Shown piece after piece: positions 17,801 to 25,241 of a stretch of 64,000 nucleotides of DNA. The stretch's first letter is position 1. Every line of letters starts with the position of its first letter. The notes beneath the pieces were generated by a model. It had not been told where the DNA came from, made no database searches, and saw only the letters and a program-made list of their open reading frames with translations. The position numbers and the translations under genes are program-made. The DNA comes from Streptomyces venezuelae (GTDB lineage: Bacteria; Actinomycetota; Actinomycetes; Streptomycetales; Streptomycetaceae). The DNA is taken from assembly GCF_008642375.1 (NCBI RefSeq), contig NZ_CP029194.1:5573001-5637000 (forward strand), in the 5' to 3' direction.

Positions 17801-18594
17801 CCGCCGCCGACGCGCCCCGGGACGTGAAGTCGCTGCGCGGCGAGATCGCCTTCGAGGACGTGTCGTTCGCGTACGACTCCAAGGAAGAGGCCCTCACCGG
17901 CATCGACCTGCGGATCCCGGCCGGGCAGACCGTCGCCTTCGTCGGCGAGACCGGCGCGGGCAAGTCGACGCTCGTCAAGCTGGTCGCGCGGTTCTACGAC
18001 CCGACGGGCGGCCGGGTCACCGCCGACGGCACCGACCTGCGGGACCTGGACCTCACCGCGTACCGCCACCGGCTCGGGGTCGTCCCCCAGGAGGCGTACC
18101 TCTTCGCCGGGACCGTCCGGGACGCCATCGCCTACGGCCGCCCCGAGGCGACCGACGCGGAGGTCGAGGCGGCGGCCCGCGCGGTCGGCGCGCACGACAT
18201 GATCGCCACGCTCGACGGCGGCTACCTCCACGAGGTCGCCGAGCGCGGCCGGAACCTGTCGGCGGGGCAGCGCCAGCTCATCGCGCTCGCCCGCGCCGAG
18301 CTCGTCGACCCGGACGTCCTGCTCCTCGACGAGGCCACGGCGGCCCTGGACCTCGCCACCGAGGCACAGGTCAACCAGGCCACCGACCGGCTCGCGGGCC
18401 GTCGGACGACGCTGGTCGTCGCCCACCGCCTGACCACCGCGGCCCGCGCCGACCGGGTCGTCGTGATGGACCACGGGCGGGTCGCGGAGGACGGGACCCA
18501 CGACGAACTGCTCGCCCTCGGCGGCCGGTACGCGGCGCTGTGGAGCACCTTCATCGGCGAGGCCGTGGACGAGGAGGAGCCGGAGCGCGTGTGA
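14854..18594 (+). CDS. Fused ABC exporter (two TMD-NBD units in one chain)
   Basis: 1246 residues made of two complete ABC exporter halves. Half one: membrane domain of about six helices (residues 30-330), then an NBD with Walker A GASGSGKST near 380, signature LSGGQRQR near 481, Walker B LLLLDDATSAVD near 505. Half two: membrane domain (about 670-960), Walker A GETGAGKST near 1030, LSAGQRQL near 1135, Walker B VLLLDEATAALD near 1155. The first NBD has Asp where the catalytic Glu should be, so this is probably an asymmetric exporter with one consensus and one degenerate site, like heterodimeric multidrug/lipid exporters. A 90-residue acidic linker joins the halves. GTG is preceded by GGGAGG. 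Substrate unknown. Confidence 0.92.
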   Translation: MAAAGQKQTEERQQGWARRLTGYAWHYKANVVLALGSSLLGMAVLALVPLVTKVIIDDVIGTKTRDLGVWTGLLMGAAVLVYALTYVRRYYGGRLALDVQHDLRTDMYRTVTRLDGRRQDELSTGQVVGRATSDLQLIQGLLFMLPMTIGNILLFVISLAVMAWLSIPLTLVALAVAPALWFIAKRSRTRLHPATWHAQQQAGVVAGVVDGAVTGVRVVKGFGQEDQETGKIREAGRKLFAGRLRTVRLNAKYTPALQAVPALGQVAVLALGGWLAYRGQITLGTFVAFSAYLASLVGPVRMLAMVLTVGQQARAGVERVLDLVDTEPVIQDGTKELPADAPATVEFDDVSFAYDEGRPVLDGFSLEIRSGETVAVVGASGSGKSTVSLLLPRFYDVTHGAVLVGGHDVRELTLDSLRAAIGLVPEDSFLFSDTVRANIAYGAPDATQEQIETAARAAQADRFIAELPEGYDTKVGEHGLTLSGGQRQRVALARAILTDPRLLLLDDATSAVDAKVEHEIHEALKSVMAGRTTLLIAHRRSTLGLADRIAVLDDGRLSDIGTHEELEERSALYRRLLTDPDELGAVSPGHVLPAEVPEDATLRAELDAEFDAERGITPALWVRDAGTAEQSPAPGATPELLAAVEALPPADDTPGIDESRAVSPEDSYGLRRLLRGFGVPLLISLGLVALDASAGLLLPVLIRHGIDEGVNRLAIGAVWAASALALVTVLVQWVAQTAETRMTGRTGERVLYALRLKLFAQLQRLGLDYYERELTGRIMTRMTTDVDALSTFLQTGLVTAFVSVVTFFGIMVALLVLDLQLALVVFATLPVLAVATYFFRRSSVKAYELARERISVVNADLQESVSGLRIVQAFRREHAGVERFAARSDEYREARVRGQWLISIYFPFVTLLSSVAAAAVMIVGANRIDGGTLTTGALVAYLLYIDLFFAPVQQLSQVFDGYQQAAVSLKRMQELLQEPTSTAAADAPRDVKSLRGEIAFEDVSFAYDSKEEALTGIDLRIPAGQTVAFVGETGAGKSTLVKLVARFYDPTGGRVTADGTDLRDLDLTAYRHRLGVVPQEAYLFAGTVRDAIAYGRPEATDAEVEAAARAVGAHDMIATLDGGYLHEVAERGRNLSAGQRQLIALARAELVDPDVLLLDEATAALDLATEAQVNQATDRLAGRRTTLVVAHRLTTAARADRVVVMDHGRVAEDGTHDELLALGGRYAALWSTFIGEAVDEEEPERV

Positions 18595-18601
18595 GTACGG
18601 G

Positions 18602-18633
18602 CCGTCCGCCCGGATGAGTATCCGGGCGGATGG
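18602..18633 (+). terminator. Terminator after the ABC exporter
   Basis: TCCGCCCGGAT and ATCCGGGCGGA form a perfect 11-bp stem with a GAGT loop, 10 nt after the exporter stop codon. Confidence 0.65.
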
Positions 18634-18666
18634 CCGGACCGCCGCCGGGGCGGCTTGGATCGGGGC

Positions 18667-19014
18667 ATGAGCCACGAACCCCGCGCCGCCTCCGCCTTCC
18701 GCGTCAGCCCGTCGGCCGTCGAGGCCGCGCGCCTGCGCGAGCGGGGCCTGATCTGGGCCGGGCTCCTCGCGCCCGCGATCGGGCTCGCCGGGCTCCTCGC
18801 GCTCTTCTCCGAGGACGTCTGGAGCTGCGTGATGACCAAGAGGGGCTGCGGCAGCATGTCCGGTTCCCTCTGCCTGGCGAGCCTGGTGATCGCTCTCGCG
18901 GCGGTCGTGACCGTGCAGACCACCGCCCGCCCCGCCGTCCGCCGGGCGGCCTTCCGGACCCAGCTCGGAGCCGAGGCCGCCTTCCTGCTGCTGGTCCTCG
19001 CGACGTTCACGTGA
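18667..19014 (+). CDS. Small membrane protein of unknown function
   Basis: 115 residues with three likely membrane segments: LIWAGLLAPAIGLAGLLALF (about 31-50), CLASLVIALAAVVTVQTTA (about 73-91), and AAFLLLVLATFT at the C-terminus. A short loop between the first two contains CVMTKRGCG with two cysteines. No family recognised. ATG at 18667 is preferred to the earlier in-frame start at 18655 because of typical spacing to GGGGCGGC. A strong hairpin separates it from the upstream ABC exporter, so it probably has its own promoter. Confidence 0.6.
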   Translation: MSHEPRAASAFRVSPSAVEAARLRERGLIWAGLLAPAIGLAGLLALFSEDVWSCVMTKRGCGSMSGSLCLASLVIALAAVVTVQTTARPAVRRAAFRTQLGAEAAFLLLVLATFT

Positions 19015-19160
19015 GCCACGGGGAGGGGCCGGAAGGAGAGGCCGGAGGCGAGGCCCGGAGGCGAGGCCCGGAAGCAACCATTCCGGTGGCTCGCGCGTCG
19101 TACGCCCGTACGCCTGAATCTCCGTACGTCCGTACGGCGACTCGCCCGGGAGGGGAACCC

Positions 19161-19586
19161 ATGCCCACGGACCCGACGCACGCACCACCGACACCACGCC
19201 GCAGTCGGCTGCCCGCCCGTGTCCTCGTCCCGCTCCTCGCCGCCCTCGCCCTGCTCCTGCTCCCCCTGCCGGGCTCCGGTGCCGGGACCGCCGAGGCCGT
19301 CTCCGTCTGCCACGGCCGCCCGACCAAGACCTACCCCTTCGCCACCGGCGAGCTGCGTCTCTACAAGACCCGCCACTACGCCTGCGCCGTGACCGTCTCC
19401 AAGCGCCCCGGCACCGCGCGGCCGATGACCGTCTCCCTTCAGCCGCGCGGCGCGCGTCCCGTCGTCAAGGCCGGACGGTTCGGCCGGCAGGCCGGTCCCG
19501 TCACCGTCCACGCCCTCAACCGCTGCGTCCGCGCCTACGGTTCGGTGGCCGGGCAGGGCAGGTCCACGGGGTGGGTTCTCTGCTGA
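19161..19586 (+). CDS. Small secreted protein of unknown function
   Basis: 141 residues. A basic N-terminus (RRSRLPAR) and a hydrophobic core VLVPLLAALALLLLPLPG form a signal peptide, with likely cleavage after GTAEA near residue 47. The mature 95-residue part has four cysteines (CHGRP, YACAV, NRCVR and the terminal C), so probably two disulfides; the last residue is a cysteine. GGGAGGGGAACCC precedes ATG. I do not recognise the family. It is small, basic and secreted; a role at the cell surface is possible but unproven. Confidence 0.65.
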   Translation: MPTDPTHAPPTPRRSRLPARVLVPLLAALALLLLPLPGSGAGTAEAVSVCHGRPTKTYPFATGELRLYKTRHYACAVTVSKRPGTARPMTVSLQPRGARPVVKAGRFGRQAGPVTVHALNRCVRAYGSVAGQGRSTGWVLC

Positions 19587-19708
19587 TGCCGGTCCGTTTC
19601 CTCTGCTGATGCGCAGGAAAGTCCAAGGGTAAGGACCAACTGGGTCTGGCGGTCCACACGTTGCCCCCGCTAGGTTCGCGACACCGTTGTGAACCAAGGG
19701 GAGGACGA

Positions 19709-21157
19709 ATGCGCAAGTCGCTCAGAGGGCTGGTGTCGCTCGCGGTGCTCATAGGCACCGTCGGCACCACGGGCGTGGCCACCGCTGCGGACACGGAGGC
19801 CAACAGCCCCACCGCCGTCGCCGACTCGCAGAGCACGGACATCAAGGACCGCATCCTGGCGATCCCCGGGATGAGCCTGATCGAGGAGAAGCCCTACGCC
19901 GGCTACCGCTACTTCGTCCTGGACTACGTCCAGCCGATCGACCACAAGCGCCCGTGGGCGGGCACGTTCAAGCAGCGGCTCTCGGTCCTCCACAAGGACA
20001 CGGACCGCCCCACCGTCTTCCGCACCAGCGGCTACGGGCTGAGCACCACCCCCAGCCGCGCCGAGCCGACGCGGATCATCGACGGCAACCAGATCTCCAT
20101 GGAGTACCGCTTCTTCACGCCGTCGCGCCCGGAGCCGGCCGACTGGTCGAAGCTGGACATCTGGCAGGCCGCCAGCGACCAGCACCGGATCTTCGCCGCG
20201 CTGAAGAAGATCTACGGCAAGAACTGGCTCTCCACCGGCGGCTCGAAGGGCGGCATGACCGCCACCTACTACGAGCGCTTCTACCCGCGTGACATGGACG
20301 GCGTCGTCGCGTACGTCGCCCCGAACGACGTGGTGAACAAGGAGGACTCGGCCTACGACCGGTTCTTCGAGAACGTCGGCACGAAGGACTGCCGCGACCG
20401 CCTGAACAACATGCAGCGCGAGGCCCTCGTCCGCCGCGAGCCGCTGCAGAAGAAGTACAAGGAGTGGGCCGAGGCCGAGGGCGCCACCTTCAACACGGTC
20501 GGCTCCCTCGACAAGGCCTGGGAGGCCGTCGTCCTCGACTTCGTCTGGGGCTTCTGGCAGTACTACGGCCAGGACGTCTGCGACCAGATCCCGGACGCGG
20601 CGACCGCGAGCGACGACACCGTCTACGAGACGATCGACGCCTACTCCGGCTGGGCCGCCTACGCCGACCAGGGCCTGGACTACTACACGCCGTACTACTA
20701 CCAGGCGGCCACCCAGCTCGGCTCGCCCAGCATCAAGCAGCCGCACCTCGCGGGCCTCAGCCGCTACGGCTACCAGCCGGCCAGCAGCTTCGTGCCGAAG
20801 TCGATCCCGATGAAGTTCCAGCCGCAGGCCATGCGGGACGTCGACAACTGGGTCCGCAAGAACGCGAACCGGATGCTCTTCGTCAACGGCGGCAACGACC
20901 CGTGGAGCGCCGAGCCGTTCCGCCTCGGCAAGGGCGCGCGCGACAGCTACGTCTACACGGCCCCGGGCGCGAACCACGGCGCGAACGTCGCCGCTCTCGT
21001 CCCCGCCGAGCGGGACAACGCCACCGCCCGCATCCTCGCCTGGGCCGGCGTCCCCGCCCCGGCCGTCCAGGCGGCGCAGCCGCTGGCCCGCTTCGACGCC
21101 CGCCTCGACAAGGCGGTCGACGAGGACGTGACCCGCGAGCACGGCCTGCGCCCGTAA
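19709..21157 (+). CDS. Secreted S37-family serine peptidase (tripeptidyl aminopeptidase type)
   Basis: 482 residues. Signal peptide: MRKSLRG, then LVSLAVLIGTVGTTGVATAA with cleavage near residue 28. The mature enzyme matches the Streptomyces S37 (PS-10) aminopeptidase family: nucleophile motif STGGSKGGMT near residue 177, acid in NGGNDPWSAEPF, and histidine in GANHGANV near the end. It would release N-terminal tripeptides from extracellular peptides during growth on protein. GGGGAGG precedes the ATG at 19709. It is followed by a strong 17-bp hairpin. Confidence 0.92.
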   Translation: MRKSLRGLVSLAVLIGTVGTTGVATAADTEANSPTAVADSQSTDIKDRILAIPGMSLIEEKPYAGYRYFVLDYVQPIDHKRPWAGTFKQRLSVLHKDTDRPTVFRTSGYGLSTTPSRAEPTRIIDGNQISMEYRFFTPSRPEPADWSKLDIWQAASDQHRIFAALKKIYGKNWLSTGGSKGGMTATYYERFYPRDMDGVVAYVAPNDVVNKEDSAYDRFFENVGTKDCRDRLNNMQREALVRREPLQKKYKEWAEAEGATFNTVGSLDKAWEAVVLDFVWGFWQYYGQDVCDQIPDAATASDDTVYETIDAYSGWAAYADQGLDYYTPYYYQAATQLGSPSIKQPHLAGLSRYGYQPASSFVPKSIPMKFQPQAMRDVDNWVRKNANRMLFVNGGNDPWSAEPFRLGKGARDSYVYTAPGANHGANVAALVPAERDNATARILAWAGVPAPAVQAAQPLARFDARLDKAVDEDVTREHGLRP

Positions 21158-21165
21158 CTCCCACC

Positions 21166-21202
21166 CCGTTGTGCCCTTCCGCAGGGCGGAAGGGCACAAC
21201 GG
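21166..21202. terminator. 17-bp perfect hairpin between convergent genes
   Basis: CCGTTGTGCCCTTCCGC is followed by AGG and its exact complement. It lies between the S37 peptidase and the convergent GH3 gene and probably terminates both. Confidence 0.75.
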
Positions 21203-21311
21203 ACGGCGCCCTGCCGGGCCTAGGCTCCCCGGCCTGGACCCGCACCCCGTGCGCACAGCACTGGTGGTGCGGGTTCAGGCGCAGGACGCGCGGGCACTCC
21301 GCTCGCGTGAG

Positions 21312-23099
21312 TCAGCGCGGGTACGACAGCCCGTGGCCGACCGGGTACAGCACCTTCGTCGGGTCGTCCGCGCTCTGCACCGGGACGGGCAGCCGGCCCT
21401 TCGGGCGGGCGTGCCCGGCCAGGACCCTGGCCGCGGCGCGGAGTTCGACGTCGGTCCAGGAGTACGCGGCGAGCGTCGCCCGCTGGCCGCCGAGCCGGGC
21501 GATGTCGTACGGGTTGCGGATCGCGATCGTCACGACGGGCACGCCGCTCGCGACGAGCCGCGCGACGAGCGTGCGCTGCGGACTGGCCGCGGTGACGTTG
21601 TACGTGCCCACGACGACCACGTCCTGCCCGGCCGCCGCCGCCACCGCCTCCTCGATCCGCGCGGCCGTCGGGGTGATGCCGGTGGAGAGCGCGGTCGCGG
21701 TGAAGCCCAGTTCCGTCAGGGCGCTCGCGAGCGTCGTGGTCGGCGGGCCCGTCGTGCCGGACGGCGAGGCCGGGTCGGCTCCGACGACGAGGACCCTGCC
21801 GTGGGCGGCGGGGCTCAGCGGCAGGAAGCCGTCCTCGTTGAGGAGCAGGGTCGTCGTCGCCTCGGCGATCCGGTCGGCCTGCGCGAGGTGGGCGGCGGTG
21901 CCGACCACCCGGTCGACGCCGGCCCGCGTCACGTACGGCTGCCGGAAGAGGCCCAGCTTCGTCTTGAGCCGCAGGATCCGCAGGATCGATTCGTCGAGCC
22001 GCGCCTCCGTCAGCTCGCCGTCCCTGACCGCCGCCAGGACCGCGTTCCAGGCGATGTCGAGCTTCGGCGGGTTGAGCAGCTGGTCCACCCCGGCCTTCAG
22101 GGCGAGCACCGGGACGCGCTCGTCGCCGTACTTGGTGCGCACGCCCTCCATGCCGAGCGAGTCGGTGACGACCACGCCGTCGTAGCCGAGCTGCCGGCGC
22201 AGGATGCCGGTGAGGATGGGCTCGGAGAGGGTCGCCGGGTCCTCGCTGGGGTCGAGCGCGGGCACCACGATGTGCGCGGTCATGATCGAGTCGATCCCGG
22301 CGTCGATCGCCGACTCGAAGGGCGGCGCGTCGAGTTCGGTCCACTGGGCCCGGGTGTGGCTGATCGTCGGCAGGCCGTGGTGACTGTCGACGGCGGTGTC
22401 GCCGTGCCCCGGGAAGTGCTTGGAGGTGGCCGCGACCCCGGCCCGCTGGTACCCCTTGACCTGGGCGGCGACCAGCCCGGCGACCGCGCGAGGGTCGGAG
22501 CCGAAGGAGCGGACGCCGATGACGGGGTTGGCCGGGTTGACGTTGACGTCCGCGACCGGGGCGTAGTTCTGCCGGATGCCGACGGCGGCGAGTTCGGTGC
22601 CCGCGATCTGCGCGGCCTTACGGGCGTCCGCGAGCGAGCGGCCCGCGCCGAGGGCCATCGCCCCGGGTACCAGGGTGGCGGGCTCGCCGACCCGGCAGAC
22701 GATGCCGTGCTCCTGGTCGGTGGAGATGAGCGCGGGGATCGGCGTGGGCTGCGCGAGGGCGGCTTGCTGGATGCCGTTGGAGAGCTCGGCGATCTGGTGC
22801 GGGTCGCGGGTGTTGTGGGCCCAGGCGAAGTAGATGACGCCGCCGACGTGGTAGCGCTCGACGAGCTCGGCGGCGGTGCGGACGCCGATCTCCGAGAGGT
22901 TGGCGTCGATGTCGGCCTGGTCGGGGGCGGTCGCGGAGTGGCCGTACACCCGCATCACGAAGAGCTGGCCGACCTTCTCCTCCAGGGACATCCGGTCGAT
23001 GATCTTCCGGAGCTTCTTGTCGGTGGTCTCCGAGTGGGCCGCGTGGGCCACGGGGGCGGTGGCGCCGGTGACGGCTGCCGCGGCGGCTGCGGCGGTCAC
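21312..23099 (-). CDS. Glycoside hydrolase family 3 (beta-N-acetylglucosaminidase-like), TAT-exported, start disturbed
   Basis: 595 residues from the in-frame GTG at 23099. GH3 N-terminal barrel: KHFPGHGDTAVDSHHGLP, the NagZ-type motif with catalytic His-Asp, and nucleophile Asp in VVTDSLGMEGV near residue 300. A C-terminal GH3_C domain covers roughly 400-595. The KHFPGHGDT motif favours a beta-N-acetylhexosaminidase. GTG at 23099 falls inside a signal peptide. Upstream in the same frame the sequence encodes SRRTLLTVTAAAA, a twin-arginine signal, but no ATG/GTG/TTG exists in this frame. GTG at 23179 has an ideal GGAAGGAG but is in another frame and stops early. Either translation starts at the ATC 28 codons upstream (23183), or the leader carries a frameshift. 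Confidence 0.88.
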   Translation of the reverse strand: MTAAAAAAAVTGATAPVAHAAHSETTDKKLRKIIDRMSLEEKVGQLFVMRVYGHSATAPDQADIDANLSEIGVRTAAELVERYHVGGVIYFAWAHNTRDPHQIAELSNGIQQAALAQPTPIPALISTDQEHGIVCRVGEPATLVPGAMALGAGRSLADARKAAQIAGTELAAVGIRQNYAPVADVNVNPANPVIGVRSFGSDPRAVAGLVAAQVKGYQRAGVAATSKHFPGHGDTAVDSHHGLPTISHTRAQWTELDAPPFESAIDAGIDSIMTAHIVVPALDPSEDPATLSEPILTGILRRQLGYDGVVVTDSLGMEGVRTKYGDERVPVLALKAGVDQLLNPPKLDIAWNAVLAAVRDGELTEARLDESILRILRLKTKLGLFRQPYVTRAGVDRVVGTAAHLAQADRIAEATTTLLLNEDGFLPLSPAAHGRVLVVGADPASPSGTTGPPTTTLASALTELGFTATALSTGITPTAARIEEAVAAAAGQDVVVVGTYNVTAASPQRTLVARLVASGVPVVTIAIRNPYDIARLGGQRATLAAYSWTDVELRAAARVLAGHARPKGRLPVPVQSADDPTKVLYPVGHGLSYPR

Positions 23100-23228
23100 C
23101 GTGAGAAGGGTGCGTCGGGAGGGCGAGGGGGCAGGGGCGGGGAGGGAGAGGGGGAGCTGGCGGGGGCGCGGTGGTGCACTGATGCTCCTTCCGGCCGTGC
23201 GAGGTTGAAGGAAACTTCCAAGGAGTCA

Positions 23229-23258
23229 CGGATAGCCCGAAAGTAACTGCCAGGTCAA
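23229..23258 (-). promoter_or_regulatory. Promoter of the GH3 gene
   Basis: On the minus strand TTGACC, an 18-bp spacer, then TATCCG, a good vegetative-type promoter, about 45-50 nt upstream of the GGAAGGAG ribosome binding site. A GGAAGTTTCC palindrome sits just downstream of the predicted start and may be an operator. Confidence 0.5.
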
Positions 23259-23409
23259 GGACCCGCGCAGGAATCGCCACCGCGCGCGCCGCGCCCGCCG
23301 TTCCGCCCGCCTCCGGCCTCCCGGCGCCACGACCGACCGGCAAATCCCTGGCGCCCGGACCCCCGGCGCTCGTACGGTCATCCGGTCCCACCAGCGAGGA
23401 AAGGCCCGT

Positions 23410-23973
23410 ATGACCTTCGAGCGCATCACCGTCGACACCCCCGAGCCCGCCCCCGGCGCCGTCCTGCTCGCCGGCATCCCCGGCAGCGGCAAGTCGACCG
23501 TCGCGGCGGCCCTCGCGGCCCGCTTCACCCGCTCCGCACACATCGAGGTCGACGACCTCCAGGAGCTCATCGTCCAGGGCTGCCACTGGCCGACCCCGGA
23601 CGGCGACCCCGAGGCCGACCGCCAGATCCTGCTGCGCGCCCGCAACGGCTGCCTGCTCGCGGACAGCTTCGCCTCGGCCGGCTTCCTGCCGGTCCTCGAC
23701 GACGTGGTCGTACGCCGCTCCCACCTGGACTTCTACCGCGCCCACGCCAGGACGGTCCCGCTCCACGTGGTGTTCCTCGCCCCCGGCCCCGACAAGGCCT
23801 GGGAGCGCAACAACGCCCGCCACAAGAAGCTGACGACGAACTGGGCCTTCCTCGACGAGGCCATGCGCGCCGAACTCTCCGGCGAGGGCGTCTGGATCGA
23901 CAACACGGACCAGACGGTCGAGGAGACGGTCGAGGCGGTCCTCACGGCGACGGGCCTGAAGCCGGAGAAGTAG
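23410..23973 (+). CDS. P-loop ATPase/kinase (AAA_33 / zeta-like)
   Basis: 187 residues. Walker A GIPGSGKST near residues 24-32 follows a beta strand (AVLLA). VDDLQEL resembles the acidic loop after the second strand, and VPLHVVFLAP is a later core strand. The size and order fit small P-loop kinases related to zeta toxins or chloramphenicol phosphotransferases, but no antitoxin gene is adjacent. Substrate unknown; likely a cytoplasmic small-molecule kinase. GCGAGGAAAGGCCCGT precedes ATG. It is divergent from the GH3 gene. Confidence 0.78.
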   Translation: MTFERITVDTPEPAPGAVLLAGIPGSGKSTVAAALAARFTRSAHIEVDDLQELIVQGCHWPTPDGDPEADRQILLRARNGCLLADSFASAGFLPVLDDVVVRRSHLDFYRAHARTVPLHVVFLAPGPDKAWERNNARHKKLTTNWAFLDEAMRAELSGEGVWIDNTDQTVEETVEAVLTATGLKPEK

Positions 23974-24082
23974 CCCGGTCTCTCAGCCCCAGCCCCCGGC
24001 GCGCAGCCGGCTGCTCCACCCGTCGGCATCCGCTCCCCGGGGGCCGGGGCGCATGGTCCCGTCGGCGGCGGCCTGCCGTCGG

Positions 24083-25129
24083 CTACCCCCGCGGCCGGGC
24101 CGTCGACCCCCGCACCACCAGCTCGCCCGGGACCGTCACCGGGCCCCCCGCCGGAGGCTCCTCCGCGCCCATCGCCAGGCGGCCCGCCCGGGCGCCCGCG
24201 TCGTGGAGCGGGAGGCGGACGGTCGTGAGGGCCGGGACCGCGTCCACCGAGAAGGGCAGGTCGTCGAAGCCCGCCACCGAGACGTCGTCCGGGATGGACA
24301 GGCCCCGCTCCCGCAGGGCCGCGCAGACGCCGAGCGCCACCGTGTCGTTGGCGGCGACGACCGCCGTCAGATCCGGGTCGCGGGCGAGGAGTTCGGCGGT
24401 CGCCTCGTGGCCGGAGCGGCGGTCGTACGGGCCGTGGACCGTCGGGCCCTCGGCGACCCCCGCCGCCGCGAGCGCAGCCCGGTGGCCTTCGAGCCGGTGC
24501 CGGGTCGTCGTCCGGTCGGCCGGCCCCGCCACGTACCCGATCCGCCGGTGTCCGAGTCCGAGCAGATGCTCGGTCAGGAGCCGTGCGCCGGTGCGGTTGT
24601 CGAAGACGAGCGCCGCCGTGTTCGCGTCGCCCGGCACCGGCGGCCGGCCGCACAGCACCACCCGGGTCCCCGCCTCCGCGAGCTTGGCCAGTTTGCCCGC
24701 CGTCGCCGCCAGGTGCTCCGGGTCCTCCAGCGAGCCGCCCATGAGGATGACGGCCGCGGCCCGCTGCCGCTGGAGCAGGGTGAGGTAGGTCAGTTCGCGC
24801 GCGGGGGAGCCGCCCGTGTTGCAGACGACGGCGAGCTTCTCGCCCCCGGCGCGCCCCGAGGCGACCTCGCCGATCGCGCCCTGCGCGGCGCTCGCCATGA
24901 TCCCGAAGAAGGGGTCGGCGATGTCGTTGACCAGCACCCCGACCAGGTCGGAGGTGGCGGCGGCCAGCGAGCTCGCGGGGCCGTTGAGGACGTAGTCCAG
25001 CTCGTCCACCGCCCGCAGCACCCGCTCGCGGGTCGAGGCGGCGACCGGGTAGTTGCCGTTCAGGACCCGGGAGACGGTCGCGGGGGAGACCCGGGCGCGG
25101 GCGGCCACGTCCGCCAGGGTGACGGTCAT
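24083..25129 (-). CDS. LacI-family transcriptional repressor of the adjacent catabolic operon
   Basis: 348 residues. N-terminal HTH TLADVAARARVSPATVSRVL (about 4-23) with hinge helix, then a periplasmic-binding-like sugar sensor containing VLVNDIADPFFG and FDDLPFSVDAVPALTTVRLP. Divergent from the Gfo/Idh/MocA operon; a perfect palindrome AGAAAGCGCTTTCT typical of LacI operators lies between them. It therefore probably represses both itself and the operon until a sugar-derived inducer binds. The inducer is unknown. Confidence 0.93.
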   Translation of the reverse strand: MTVTLADVAARARVSPATVSRVLNGNYPVAASTRERVLRAVDELDYVLNGPASSLAAATSDLVGVLVNDIADPFFGIMASAAQGAIGEVASGRAGGEKLAVVCNTGGSPARELTYLTLLQRQRAAAVILMGGSLEDPEHLAATAGKLAKLAEAGTRVVLCGRPPVPGDANTAALVFDNRTGARLLTEHLLGLGHRRIGYVAGPADRTTTRHRLEGHRAALAAAGVAEGPTVHGPYDRRSGHEATAELLARDPDLTAVVAANDTVALGVCAALRERGLSIPDDVSVAGFDDLPFSVDAVPALTTVRLPLHDAGARAGRLAMGAEEPPAGGPVTVPGELVVRGSTARPRG

Positions 25130-25191
25130 CGTCTGCGTACCTCCGGGGCCCTTGTCGACGGTGATGTCGGCAGGCTAGCGTCATCCTCGAT

Positions 25192-25205
25192 AGAAAGCGC
25201 TTTCT
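25192..25205. promoter_or_regulatory. LacI-type operator
   Basis: AGAAAGCGCTTTCT is a perfect 14-bp palindrome with the central CG of LacI/GalR operators, between the LacI gene and the oxidoreductase operon, 37 bp before the oxidoreductase start. Confidence 0.8.
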
Positions 25206-25241
25206 TTCGGGGGCGCGGAGCACCGGGGAGAGGAACCTCTC

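Noticed and set aside
19042..19140. Short direct repeats (GGAGGCGAGGCCC) and CGTACG clusters before the small secreted protein gene
   Set aside because: Common low-complexity features in GC-rich spacers; no consistent spacing or partner to support a function.
9760..19197. Open reading frame of over 3100 codons on the minus strand
   Set aside because: It runs antisense to agmatinase, the ThDP enzyme and the ABC exporter and through parts of the PucR gene. Its composition (Gly/Arg/Ala/Asp-rich) is the usual result of high GC third positions; no domain is visible.
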